This document shows positions 26,801 to 34,665 of a stretch of DNA of 64,000 bases, in pieces. The stretch is from Holophagales bacterium. GTDB lineage: Bacteria; Acidobacteriota; Thermoanaerobaculia; UBA5066. The first letter of the stretch is position 1. Each line of letters opens with the position of its first letter. The stretch covers positions 124,001 to 188,000 of the forward strand of contig JADKBZ010000031.1 in the NCBI GenBank assembly GCA_016714815.1, in the 5' to 3' direction. The notes below the pieces were generated by a model. That model was not told where the DNA came from and ran no database searches. It was given only the letters and a program-made list of their open reading frames with translations. Made by a program: the position numbers and the translations under genes.

Positions 26801-27666
26801 ATCGCCCCGCCCGCCGAGAGGACGAGAAGGCCCCGGGACTCCGTCGCCACGACGAATCCCCCCTCGAAAGGCGCAAACCCCGTCGGCTCCGCGTCCGCCG
26901 GAAGAGAGGCCACCGGCTCGAACGCTCCCGGCCGCCCCCGGAGCCGCGCCAGGCCCAGCGACCCGAGAACGAAGAAGCCGTCCTGGGCTGGTACGAGCGC
27001 GATCCCGTCTCCCAGGGACGCCGGCAGGGGAACGGCAACGGGATCGGCCGTAGCGGACAGGCGGACGAGGGCGTCCGCCGTCAGAAGGGCGGCTTCTTCG
27101 TCCCCGGCGGGGAGCAACGCCCGGATGCCCCGGGAAGCCGTCGCTTCCGGCAAGAGAAGCTCGAGCACCTTTCCGTCGAGGAAGCGGACGACGCCAGCCC
27201 CGTCGGACAGCCAGAGCGCCTTATCGGAGGCCGCCAGGGCGACAAGACGGCGCATTCCGAGCATCTTCAGGGGCGGCGGAAGCGGCACCACGAGGGGCTC
27301 GCCGAGCGGCCCGGCCGCGGGCGCGATGCGGGCCAGCCCTTCCTGCGTCGCCGCCCAGACCGTTCCGTCCCCCGACACCGCCAGCCTCTTGACGGAGTCG
27401 TGCGGCAGCCCGTCGCGGGCGGTCAGGCTTGCAAACGTCTTCCCGTCGTAGCGCGAGACCCCGTAGGAGGTCCCGGCCCAGATCATCCCGTCCCGGTCCG
27501 GGGCGACGCAGAACGTCTGCGCGTACTTCAGGCCGTCGGCGACCCCGTAGACGCGCAGGGCCGGCCGCTGGGCCCGGGCGGGCGCCGTGCAGAGCGCCGC
27601 GGCGAGAAACGCCGAGGACACGAGCGCCGTCCGCCGGCCCGGGGAACGGACCGATTCCTCCCTCAT
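23812..27666 (-). CDS. Two-component-type propeller sensor fused to Hanks Ser/Thr kinase
   Basis: A membrane protein of 1,284 aa. A signal peptide (TALVSSAFLAAALCTAPARA) is followed by about 600 residues of regulator-propeller repeats (DRDGMIWAGTSYGVSRYDG and similar), a Y_Y_Y domain (about 660-730, LPPGRYTLEVRAVSS), one membrane helix (about 732-755), a coiled coil, a GAF-like region, a zinc-ribbon-like CPRC...CPDDG motif (about 945-960) and a complete kinase with GEGGMG (about 988), VAIK, HRDVKPEN (about 1103) and DFGLA. The layout is that of hybrid two-component sensors, but the output is a Ser/Thr kinase, not a histidine kinase. It probably senses a periplasmic ligand, perhaps a glycan, and phosphorylates cytoplasmic targets. 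The ATG at 27666 directly precedes the signal peptide. Confidence 0.88.
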   Translation of the reverse strand: MREESVRSPGRRTALVSSAFLAAALCTAPARAQRPALRVYGVADGLKYAQTFCVAPDRDGMIWAGTSYGVSRYDGKTFASLTARDGLPHDSVKRLAVSGDGTVWAATQEGLARIAPAAGPLGEPLVVPLPPPLKMLGMRRLVALAASDKALWLSDGAGVVRFLDGKVLELLLPEATASRGIRALLPAGDEEAALLTADALVRLSATADPVAVPLPASLGDGIALVPAQDGFFVLGSLGLARLRGRPGAFEPVASLPADAEPTGFAPFEGGFVVATESRGLLVLSAGGAIEEIGTEEGLPSAAVNGVVVDRNGLLWLATEGGLVKLFDLGLRSIPSRPPQLGEMVLTAAPAGGGRIWVGHSDGLSIVDGASVRRVPMGGGEPAVWALLPLGEGEVLAGTPRGLVHVSPHGVRRFPELPLAGKGRVFDLVRTPDGLVWASTLSGIVRFAWDSGGPLDATATTEVGGIPFGEARGLAVGPRGDVFVGTDGAGIVRWDGARFERFGASAGLLSGTARAVLVRPEGVWVGTDRGVFLLSEGRARPLADVNSALDDPYVAALAEAGGDVWVASSYSVFRVSAGKVVERVDRSSGLAGASLSAEGCLAPLPGRRLAIGAVGGLSIVDLSRPRRSAPAPDVAIAGAVSASGRAVTAGRSIPFAEGAVTFALRSPTFVAEERTLFSERLLPIEPGFSPPHAEPRARYAGLPPGRYTLEVRAVSSAGVVSPRLARLHFVVEPPWWGTSIARAALATLLVAGLVAAVRLRTRSLRRRAAELESRVEERTRELTGANVLLEQAQARITQLLESRPEAQLDPASWAAAVSAELALSLGVPTVGVFAFEESGGVTRLAGEGVGEPARADAEAAAPGAFLSPGEAALFPARGANGELLGTVAVPEGATWDESRRRLLAGFAHQLGGALEIRIVRRRLAEAESARETARAAMKSRGVVPAAVCPRCRRVLSEVERCPDDGAPLDASRLLPAIVRERYRLLSVLGEGGMGTVFLAEDLRLPREVAIKVVRLDLNADPGIRLRFVREANTLARLSHPGVTALFDAGELDDGSLFLVMERLRGRDLASVLAGKGRGTPGEVADLARQAGAALAAAHRAGVVHRDVKPENLMLTRDGDRLRVKVVDFGLAQAPEAGRALTRTGTVVGTPAFMAPEQVMDEELSAATDLYALAVVVWEALTGLRLVKAEAVGGIFHEILTADPAPPSLLRDGLPPEVDELVLSALAKAPRERPSDAEEWGRRLAQALAGVAPAEPGWGEATTPSLSSRPRSGSAAMTAATPEPRS

Positions 27667-27780
27667 CCGTACCCGCAATCGTACGCGTTCGCGGCTCCCG
27701 GCCCCCAACCCGCCCGCGGCCCGTGCTAGCGTAGGCGGTTGCCCGCGGGCCGACCGGCCCGCCCTCGCAAGGAGGCTTTC

Positions 27781-28803
27781 GTGCTGCGCACACCTGTCGT
27801 CTTCCTCACCGGGGCCAGCGGAGAAATCGGCCACACGCTCATCGAGCGGCTCTCCGAGGACGGGACCCGTCCCGTCATCACGCTCGACCTCAAGCCCCTC
27901 GACTCCTCGATCGCGCCCCGGGTGACGAGGCAGTTCACGGGCTCGATCCTCGACCACCAGCTCCTCGAACGGATCCTCTCCGAGTTCGAGGTCGACCAGA
28001 TATTTCACCTCGCGGCGCTCCTCTCCACGCGGAGCGAGTTCACCCCGGTCACGGCGCACCAGGTGAACGTCGAGGGGACGATGGCGATGCTCGAGTTCGC
28101 CCAGAGGCAGGGCGAGTCGCACGGGCGGCCGGTCGTCTTCATGTATCCGTCGTCGATCGCGGCCTACGGCATGCCGGGCCTCGGCGTGAAAGCGAAGGCC
28201 GGAAGGGTGAAGGAGGACGACTTCACCAATCCGACGACGATGTACGGCTGCAACAAGCTCTACTGCGAGCAGCTCGGCCGCTACTACGCCCGCCACTACA
28301 AGCAGCTCGCGCCCGAGACGCTCTCCGGGAAGGTCGACTTCCGCTCGATCCGCTTCCCCGGCCTCATCTCGGCCTTCACCGTCCCGTCGGGCGGGACCTC
28401 GGACTTCGCCCCCGAGATGATCCACGCCGCCGCCTCCGGCAAGCCCTACGCCTGCTTCGTGCGCCCCGACGCCCGGATCCCCTTCATGGCGATGCCCGAC
28501 GCCGTCGACGCCCTTCTCCAGCTCGCTGCGGCCCCCCGCGAAAAGCTGACCCGGACCGTCTACAACATCGGCGCCTTCGCCCCCTCGGCCGCCGAGATCC
28601 AGGCGATCGTGGAGAAGGACTTCCCCGGCGCCGAGATCACGACGAAGGTCGACGCGAAGCGCCAGGGAATCATCGACTCCTGGCCCGCCGACGTCGACGA
28701 TTCCGCCGCCCGGAAGGACTGGGGCCTCGCCCCCCGCTACGACCTCGACCGCGCCTTCCAGGAGTACCTCATCCCCAACATCCGGAAGCTCTACCAGCCC
28801 TGA
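27781..28803 (+). CDS. SDR resembling NAD-dependent L-threonine 3-dehydrogenase
   Basis: A 340-aa extended short-chain dehydrogenase. It starts at GTG 27781 with a perfect AAGGAGG site, not at the upstream ATG 27739, because the Rossmann motif TGASGEIG follows immediately. The active-site motif is YGCNK (Tyr/Lys pair). The C-terminal half has features of epimerase-type threonine dehydrogenases: GGTSDFAPEMIH, RIPFMAMPDAVDALL and DSWPADVDDSAARKDWG. It would oxidise L-threonine to 2-amino-3-ketobutyrate with NAD+; the closely related UDP-hexose epimerases are the alternative. It is divergent from the sensor kinase and followed by a 63-base palindrome. Confidence 0.85.
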   Translation: MLRTPVVFLTGASGEIGHTLIERLSEDGTRPVITLDLKPLDSSIAPRVTRQFTGSILDHQLLERILSEFEVDQIFHLAALLSTRSEFTPVTAHQVNVEGTMAMLEFAQRQGESHGRPVVFMYPSSIAAYGMPGLGVKAKAGRVKEDDFTNPTTMYGCNKLYCEQLGRYYARHYKQLAPETLSGKVDFRSIRFPGLISAFTVPSGGTSDFAPEMIHAAASGKPYACFVRPDARIPFMAMPDAVDALLQLAAAPREKLTRTVYNIGAFAPSAAEIQAIVEKDFPGAEITTKVDAKRQGIIDSWPADVDDSAARKDWGLAPRYDLDRAFQEYLIPNIRKLYQP

Positions 28804-28811
28804 GGAACGGA

Positions 28812-28874
28812 GGGGGTCAGGTCTACCCTCTACACTCTGCTCGCAGCAGAGTGTAGAGGGTAGACCTGACCCCC
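28812..28874. repeat. Perfect 30-bp inverted repeat (REP-like or bidirectional terminator)
   Basis: Arms gggggtcaggtctaccctct... (28812-28841) and its exact complement ending ...agacctgaccccc (28845-28874) enclose the 3-base loop cgc. All 30 positions pair. It fills the 112-base gap between two convergent genes, the SDR (+) and pilT (-). The outer GGGGTCAGGTCTA/TAGACCTGACCCC ends are those of dispersed palindromes seen in other high-GC genomes (recollection, not a search). In RNA it would form a very stable hairpin on either strand. Confidence 0.8.
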
Positions 28875-28915
28875 TCTTCGAAGATCCTCTTCGAATCGAG
28901 CCGGTTCCGGCTTCC

Positions 28916-29995
28916 CTACGCGTCGAGCATCAGGGCGCGTTCGATCTCCGCGGGGCTGCTGGCAGACGCCAGGGCCGTCTCCATGGAGATCTTCCCTTCC
29001 TTCTGGAGCGCGACGAGGTGCTGGTCGAACGACTGCGTTCCGTAGACCTCGCCGCCCCGTTCGATGTAGTCCTTCAGACCGCCCATCTTTTCCGGCCCGC
29101 GGAGCATCGTCTGGACCGACAGGGTGTTCACGAGGATCTCCGCGACGAGGACCAGCCCCTTTCCGGAGGCGGCGGGAACGAGCCGCTGGCAGATGACGGC
29201 CCGGAGGACTTCGGCCAGGCGCATCCGGATGGTCGACTCGGCGTCCGCGGGAAACGCCCCGATGACGCGGTTCACCGTCCGGACCGCGTCCTGGGTGTGG
29301 AGCGTGGCGAAGACGAGGTGCCCGGTCTCGGCGGCTTTCAGCGCCGTGTCCACCGTCTCGAGGTCCCTCATCTCCCCGACCAGGACCACGTCCGGATCCT
29401 GCCGCAGGCCGCAGCGGAGCGCGGCGGCGAAACCCGCGGTGTCGATCCCGACCTCCCGCTGCGAGACGCGCGACCGCTTGTCGGTGTGGAGGAACTCGAT
29501 CGGGTCCTCGATGGTCAGGATGTGGCGCTGCTCCCGCTGGTTGATCCAGTCGATCATCGCGGCGAGCGTCGACGTCTTCCCGCTCCCGGTGACGCCGGTG
29601 ACGAGGACGAGCCCCCTCTTCTCCGCGGCGATCTTCTCGGCCACCGGCGGCAGGCCGAGCTCGGCGAAGGTCGGGATCTCGAAGGGAATGACGCGCAGGA
29701 CCGCCGCGAGCTCTCCCCGCTGGCGGTAGATGGAGACCCGGAACCGCGCGACCCCGTCGACGGAGTACGACGTGTCGAACTCGCGGATCTGGCTCACCGG
29801 AGGGGCCTCGGGCCGCTGGGAGAGCAGGTGCCCCGCGATCCGGTTCATGTCGTCGGCGGCGAGCGCCGGCGTCTTGATGGGCGAGAGCACTCCGGCGAGC
29901 CGGACGGCGGGCTGCGCGCCCGTCTTGAGGTGGAGGTCGCTCGCTCCGGCCTTCGCGACCGCGGACAGGAGCCTGTTGAACGTCGTCAGATCCAT
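28916..29995 (-). CDS. pilT: Type IV pilus retraction ATPase PilT/PilU
   Basis: A 359-aa secretion-type ATPase. An N-terminal PilT-like domain (ASDLHLKTGAQPAVRL) precedes the ATPase core with Walker A GVTGSGKTST, Asp box LTIEDPIEFLH, Walker B region DPDVVLVGEMRD and the His box TGHLVFATLHT. It powers pilus retraction at the inner membrane. The protein has the usual PilT length; PilU is possible. The ATG overlaps the TAA stop of the cyclic-nucleotide-binding gene by one base (TAATG), so the two are coupled. No other pilus gene lies in the window, so its partner apparatus must be elsewhere. Confidence 0.92.
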   Translation of the reverse strand: MDLTTFNRLLSAVAKAGASDLHLKTGAQPAVRLAGVLSPIKTPALAADDMNRIAGHLLSQRPEAPPVSQIREFDTSYSVDGVARFRVSIYRQRGELAAVLRVIPFEIPTFAELGLPPVAEKIAAEKRGLVLVTGVTGSGKTSTLAAMIDWINQREQRHILTIEDPIEFLHTDKRSRVSQREVGIDTAGFAAALRCGLRQDPDVVLVGEMRDLETVDTALKAAETGHLVFATLHTQDAVRTVNRVIGAFPADAESTIRMRLAEVLRAVICQRLVPAASGKGLVLVAEILVNTLSVQTMLRGPEKMGGLKDYIERGGEVYGTQSFDQHLVALQKEGKISMETALASASSPAEIERALMLDA

Positions 29996-30489
29996 TACGC
30001 CCTCTCGATCCGGAAGCCCTGCTCGGGCGCGAGCGTCTTCTGAAGCTCGCGGATCTTGCTCGACAGCGAGCGGCAGAAGGAGCGGAAGACCTTCAGCGCC
30101 AGCATCGGGTCGGTCGCCAGGAGCGCGTCCAGATCCCCGCGTGGAAGGACCAGGAGCTCGACGTCCTCCAACGCGGTCACCGTCGCCTGCGTCAGCACGT
30201 CGTCCACGAGCGTCATCTCGCCGAAGAGGTCTCCCGCGGTCATCTCTCCGAGGTGAACCCGGGAGGCCCCCTCGCCCTTGTCGGCGGAGACGCGCCCGGA
30301 CCGGATGACGTAGAGAGCCTCCCCGAGCGCGTTCTCGGGAACGACGACGTCCCCGGCCGGCCTCTTCTCGGATCGGCAGATGGCGGCGAGCCGGAGCGTC
30401 TCGCCGTGGTTCAGGTCACGAAAGATGGGGAGCTTCTGGAAGAGCTCGATCCCGTCGAACTCCTCGAACCCCTCGAGTGCGGCAAACAT
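29995..30489 (-). CDS. Cyclic nucleotide-binding domain protein without DNA-binding domain
   Basis: A 164-aa single-domain protein with the CRP-type beta roll: LPIFRDLNHGETLRLAAICR, PAGDVVVPENALGEALYVIRSG and the phosphate-cassette-like region GEMTAGDLFGEMTLVDDV. The C terminus is only a short helix region, with no helix-turn-helix, so it is not a transcription factor. Canonical cAMP-binding Arg/Ser in the cassette are not obvious, so another ligand or none is possible. Its TAA overlaps the pilT start, suggesting it regulates or localises PilT. Confidence 0.86.
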   Translation of the reverse strand: MFAALEGFEEFDGIELFQKLPIFRDLNHGETLRLAAICRSEKRPAGDVVVPENALGEALYVIRSGRVSADKGEGASRVHLGEMTAGDLFGEMTLVDDVLTQATVTALEDVELLVLPRGDLDALLATDPMLALKVFRSFCRSLSSKIRELQKTLAPEQGFRIERA

Positions 30490-30521
30490 GTACAGATCCT
30501 ATACCGGGTTCGCCCCCCTTT

Positions 30522-31454
30522 TCAGTTCGCGGGAGCGGTCGCGCCGCGGGTGGCCTCCGGGCGGACGAGGCGCAGTCGCGTTCCCTCGTCGACGACGTAG
30601 ACCGTCATCCTCGGCAGGACCTTCTCGAGCGTCTCGAGGTAGAGGCGGGCGCGGAGCGGCCCCGGCGCGAGGCTCGCTTCCCGTTGCAGGGCCTCGAATC
30701 GGGACGCGTCGCCGTGGGCTTCCTCCACGCGCCTCTGCCGCTGGCTCGCGGCGGACGAGACGAGAGCTCCGGCCTCGCCGCGAGCCCTCGGGAGCGTGTC
30801 GTTCGCGTAGCTCTCGGCCTCGTTCACGAAACGCTCCCGGTCGCTCTTGGCGTTCTGGACATCCTGGAACGCCGCGAGGACCGCTGGAGGAGGGTCGACG
30901 GAACGGATCGCCACGGAGACGATGCCGACTCCGCTCCGCCACTGGTCGAGAAGCTCCTGCGTTTCCCTGCGGACCTCCTCGAGGAGCGTCAGCCGGCCCG
31001 CGGTGAGCGCGTCGTCGACGGGGAGCTTCCCCATCGCGTCCGTGACGACCGACTCCGCCGCCCGGCGAACGAGCTCCTGGGTATCGAGACCGTTCACGAC
31101 CCACTCGACGGGACGGACGACGCGATACTGGACGGCGAGCTGCACGGCGAGGATGTTCGTGTCGCCCGTGAGCCACTGCCCCTCGTCGGCCGCGAGAGAG
31201 GCCGTCCGGTTTCCTTCCGCCGTCCGGAATCCGATCGGAACGGTCTCCGTCCTCGTCACCTCGACCTTCACGACGCGGTCGATCCCGAACGGGACCCAGT
31301 GGATCCCGGGCGTGAGGGGAATCGGGCGCGGAGCACCGAACCGGAGGACGACCCCCTGCTGCGACGTGCGGACGGCGACGATTCCCGAGAGGAACCAGAC
31401 GCCCGCCAGGAGCGCCGCCGAAACGAGAACCGCCTTTCGTCCTTTCGGGTTCAA
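30522..31454 (-). CDS. HflK-like SPFH/prohibitin domain membrane protein
   Basis: A 310-aa band-7 protein: one N-terminal membrane helix (VLVSAALLAGVWFLSGIVAV), an SPFH domain (TSQQGVVLRFGAP to PPPAVLAAFQDVQNAKSDRE) and the HflK-like segment YANDTLPRARGEAGAL. It should form large periplasm-facing membrane cages that modulate the FtsH protease. Translation starts at a TTG that overlaps the upstream TGA (TTGA), implying coupling to the HflC-like gene. It is the third SPFH protein in a row in this operon. Confidence 0.85.
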   Translation of the reverse strand: MNPKGRKAVLVSAALLAGVWFLSGIVAVRTSQQGVVLRFGAPRPIPLTPGIHWVPFGIDRVVKVEVTRTETVPIGFRTAEGNRTASLAADEGQWLTGDTNILAVQLAVQYRVVRPVEWVVNGLDTQELVRRAAESVVTDAMGKLPVDDALTAGRLTLLEEVRRETQELLDQWRSGVGIVSVAIRSVDPPPAVLAAFQDVQNAKSDRERFVNEAESYANDTLPRARGEAGALVSSAASQRQRRVEEAHGDASRFEALQREASLAPGPLRARLYLETLEKVLPRMTVYVVDEGTRLRLVRPEATRGATAPAN

Positions 31455-32389
31455 TTCGGCCCCTTCCTCGGGGGATTGGCCGGGGCGGCGCCGTCGGTGA
31501 GGAGACGGAGGACGTCCGAGTCCCCCGGCAGGACGAGCGTCGTCCTGTCGTCGAGGATCTTTTCGTAGGCCCTGAGGGTCCGGAGGAACCTGTAGAGGTC
31601 GGGATCCTGGTTCGTCGCCTTCGCGTAGATCCGCGCGGCCTCGGCCTCCCCGGCCCCCTTCTGTTCCTCGGCCTTCCTGTACGCCTCGGCCAGGAGGCGC
31701 GTCTTTTCTCTGTCCGTCTCCGCACGGATCTTCAGGGCGGCCTCCTCCCCCTCCGAGCGGAAGCGCCGCGCGATCCGCTCCCGCTCCGAGCGCATCCGGC
31801 CGAAGACCGACAGCAGGTTCTGCTCGGGAAACGCGATCCGCTTGAGACGCACGTCGACGACCCTCACGCCGTAGTCGGCCGCGGCACGCTTTCTCACCCT
31901 CTCCCCGATGCCCGCTACGACCCCGGCGAGGTCGGCCTCGCCGGCCGTCGCGGAGACGAGCCGGGTGAACGGGACGGAGCCGAGCGCGGCGCCCGTTTCC
32001 GACGCGACGAGGTCCGCGAGCCGCGCCTCGGCGCTCTCGCGGGTCACCAGGGTCTGCAGGAACCGGAGAGGCTCCTCGATTCGCCAGAGGACGAACGGGG
32101 TGACGACGATGTTCTTCTTGTCGTTCGTCAGGAACTCGCCCGCCGGAGCGTCGAAGTAGAGGAGGCGGGCGTCGAGCCGGACGACGTCGTCGACGAGCGG
32201 CACGCGGGCCTGGAGTCCGGGCCGCGTGACGACGGAGACGGGACGGCCGAACCGCGTCCGGACGGCGTACTCCGTCGCCTCGACGACGTACGGCACCCGG
32301 GCGAGAAGGAGGAGGGCGGCGAGGCCCGCCGCGCCCGGCGCGAGCCGGGCCAGAAGAGAGGGTCGCTGGGCTTCTGTGAGTTCTTCCAT
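31451..32389 (-). CDS. HflC-like SPFH/prohibitin domain membrane protein
   Basis: A 312-aa band-7 protein with an N-terminal membrane helix (GAAGLAALLLLARVPYVV) and an SPFH core. HflC-type features are FLTNDKKNIVVTPFVLWRI in the core and, near the C terminus, GAGEAEAARIYAKATNQDPDLYRF. It probably assembles with the adjacent HflK-like subunits into a membrane microdomain or FtsH cage. It begins 11 bases after the permease-HflK fusion stops and overlaps the next gene by four bases. Confidence 0.85.
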   Translation of the reverse strand: MEELTEAQRPSLLARLAPGAAGLAALLLLARVPYVVEATEYAVRTRFGRPVSVVTRPGLQARVPLVDDVVRLDARLLYFDAPAGEFLTNDKKNIVVTPFVLWRIEEPLRFLQTLVTRESAEARLADLVASETGAALGSVPFTRLVSATAGEADLAGVVAGIGERVRKRAAADYGVRVVDVRLKRIAFPEQNLLSVFGRMRSERERIARRFRSEGEEAALKIRAETDREKTRLLAEAYRKAEEQKGAGEAEAARIYAKATNQDPDLYRFLRTLRAYEKILDDRTTLVLPGDSDVLRLLTDGAAPANPPRKGPN

Positions 32390-32400
32390 GGCTCTTCTCG

Positions 32401-34608
32401 TCAGCGCTCCGCGGCGGGAGCGTCGGGACCGGGGGTCGGAATCGGGTTGACGAAACCGGAGAGGCCCGGGAGTGGAGCCGAGCCCGGAACCAGGCTGGAG
32501 GCTCCCGCCGGACCCCCGGGGGTGATCCAGAGCTCGAATCCCGGCGCCCGGCGGGAGTCGGGGCGTATCACCTTCGGAACCCCGGGGAGGACTCTCTCGA
32601 GCGCCTCGAGCTTCAGGCGCATCCGGCTCGTCTTCGGCGCGGCCGCGACCTCGCGGGCGAGCGGGACGAACGCGGCGGCGTCTCCCGTTGCAGTTTCGAC
32701 GAGGCGGGTTCGCTCCGACTCCGCCTCTGCGAGCGACCGGGCCGCCTCGCCGCGAGCCTGACCGAGGTCCCCCTCGGCCTCGACGAGCGCCCTGTTCCGC
32801 GCGGTCGTCCGGTCCTCGCCAGCCGAGGCGATGTCGCGGAACGCGCCGTGCACGTCGTCGGGTGCGTGGACATAGAGGAGCCTCAGGTCGACCGGGGCGA
32901 GCCCGGTCTCACCGAGCGCCGGCGAACGCCGCAACGCCTCGAGGACTCTCCGCTCGACGGCTCCCCGGTCGGTGGTGTAAACGTCGTCGATGGGCGTCCG
33001 GCCTACTTCCTCCGCGAGGATGGCCTGGGCCAGGTCCCGCAACGCCGGCTCGGCCCGGTCGACCCCGAAACGGAAGCGCGCGGGGTCGGCGACGCGGTAG
33101 TGAACGACCGCCGCGACCTCGATGACGTTCTCGTCCCCCGTCAGGAACTGCGACTCCTCCGGAATGCGGGACGACTGCGTCGGAACGAAGACCCGGGAAG
33201 TGACCGATGCGGACGCCCCCGCGGAGACGCGATAGCGGAAGCCGAACTCGATGGAGCGAAGGAGGCCGGTGGAGACGGCCTCCGCCTTCCCGACCGGGAA
33301 GGGGGGAACGAAGTGCAGGCCAGGCGCGAGGTCGGCGGCCGTCACCTTTCCGAGCGTCCTCACGAGTCCCGTCTCTCCGGGACGGACGACGAGGATGGCG
33401 GTCCAGCCCCAGGCGAGCACGCCGCCGATCGCGATGGCGATCGCAATCGATCGCCCGGAGATCCGCTTCGGCCCTTCGCGCCGGACGAGGTCGCGGAACG
33501 CCCGGCCGTGCCCCTTCAGCTCGTTCCACCCGGACCGGAGGCCCCGCCTCTGGATGCTGAAGGCGATCAGGGCTAGAAACGCGAAGGCCGAGAGGAACTT
33601 CACGAGCGCCCAGAGGCCTCGGCCCTCCACCTCCGGCAGTCCGGGCACGGGGACGATTCCGGCGCCGACGACGGCGTTGAGGACGAGCCCCGAGGCGATG
33701 GCGACCCCGAAGATCGAGCCGAGGTAGATGGCGACGAACCGGCGGCCGAACAGCCTGGCGACGACGGCGATCGTCGACGCGTTCGTCGCCGGCCCGGTCA
33801 GCATGAAGACGAGCGCGGAGCCGGGGTCGAGACCCTTGGCCATCATCGCCGCCGCCACCGGCGTCGAGGCGCTCGCGCAGACGTACATCGGGATCCCGAC
33901 GAGGGCCATGATCGCCATCGAGAGGAGCGGCCAGGGCAGGAAGCGGAGGAAGAAGTCCTGCGGCAGAAGCGCTCCGAGAAGACCGGTGGCGACGAATGCG
34001 AGGATCATCCAGAACGCGATCTCGTCGACCATCGTGACGAACGCGTACCGGCCGATCCGGGCCGTCCGATCGCGCAGGGAGGTTCCGCGGACCGCGGGTT
34101 TCGTCTCCACGCCGTGGTCGTCGCCCGGACAGGAAGCGCACGCTTCCGTCGGCTCCGCCGGCTCGTCCGGAGCCGCGACCGGGGCCCGGTCGTCCTTCCC
34201 ACCGGCCACGAGCGAGACGAGCCCGGCCACGACCGCCGTCACGATCGCGATGACAGGCCGGGCGATCGCCATCACCGGACCGAGGAGGCCCCAGGTGATC
34301 AGGATCGCTTCCTCGCCCGTTTCCGGCGTCGAGATCAGGAATGAGACGACCGCTTCGCGGCTGGCCCCCTTCTTCCGGAGCGCCACGGCCATCGGCAGAA
34401 CGCCGCAGGAGCAGAGCGGCAGGGGGCCGCCGACGAACGCGGCCTTCAGGATCGACTTGAGGCTCCTCTCTCCGAGCGCCCGGCCGATGCGGGAGGTGTC
34501 CACGAACTCGTGAAGAAGCCCGGCCAGGAGGAAACCGAGCAGGATGAAGAAAGCGCTGTCGAGGACAATCTTGTACGTCTCCTCGAAGGCCCTGTAGAGG
34601 AAGGTCAC
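32401..34608 (-). CDS. Fusion of ArsP/DUF318-type permease and HflK-like SPFH domain
   Basis: A 735-aa membrane protein. Residues about 1-365 form a permease with about eight helices and the family motifs PLPLCSCGVLPMA, STPETGEEAI and IPMYVCASASTPVAAAMM; between the two halves lies a Cys/His-bearing loop (ACASCPGDDHG). From about residue 385 a further helix (SIAIAIAIGGVLAWGWTAILVV) leads into an SPFH domain of HflK type (LTGDENVIEVAAVVHYRV). Related permeases are annotated as Cu/Zn or organoarsenical exporters. The frame is continuous, so the fusion is not produced by a frameshift. The start is GTG with a weak ribosome site. It heads the operon hflC-like, hflK-like, CNB, pilT. Confidence 0.85.
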   Translation of the reverse strand: MTFLYRAFEETYKIVLDSAFFILLGFLLAGLLHEFVDTSRIGRALGERSLKSILKAAFVGGPLPLCSCGVLPMAVALRKKGASREAVVSFLISTPETGEEAILITWGLLGPVMAIARPVIAIVTAVVAGLVSLVAGGKDDRAPVAAPDEPAEPTEACASCPGDDHGVETKPAVRGTSLRDRTARIGRYAFVTMVDEIAFWMILAFVATGLLGALLPQDFFLRFLPWPLLSMAIMALVGIPMYVCASASTPVAAAMMAKGLDPGSALVFMLTGPATNASTIAVVARLFGRRFVAIYLGSIFGVAIASGLVLNAVVGAGIVPVPGLPEVEGRGLWALVKFLSAFAFLALIAFSIQRRGLRSGWNELKGHGRAFRDLVRREGPKRISGRSIAIAIAIGGVLAWGWTAILVVRPGETGLVRTLGKVTAADLAPGLHFVPPFPVGKAEAVSTGLLRSIEFGFRYRVSAGASASVTSRVFVPTQSSRIPEESQFLTGDENVIEVAAVVHYRVADPARFRFGVDRAEPALRDLAQAILAEEVGRTPIDDVYTTDRGAVERRVLEALRRSPALGETGLAPVDLRLLYVHAPDDVHGAFRDIASAGEDRTTARNRALVEAEGDLGQARGEAARSLAEAESERTRLVETATGDAAAFVPLAREVAAAPKTSRMRLKLEALERVLPGVPKVIRPDSRRAPGFELWITPGGPAGASSLVPGSAPLPGLSGFVNPIPTPGPDAPAAER

Positions 34609-34665
34609 GGGGCCCCGGGGGACGCGATGGGCGAGGTCGTCACGGCGGGAGTATCGCCCCTCCGC

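Noticed and set aside
28812..28874. Palindrome as a tRNA or phage attachment site
   Set aside because: It is a single perfect hairpin without a cloverleaf, and no integrase or direct repeat lies nearby.
29995..30489. The cyclic-nucleotide-binding protein as the regulator of the nos palindromes
   Set aside because: It ends shortly after the beta roll and has no helix-turn-helix.
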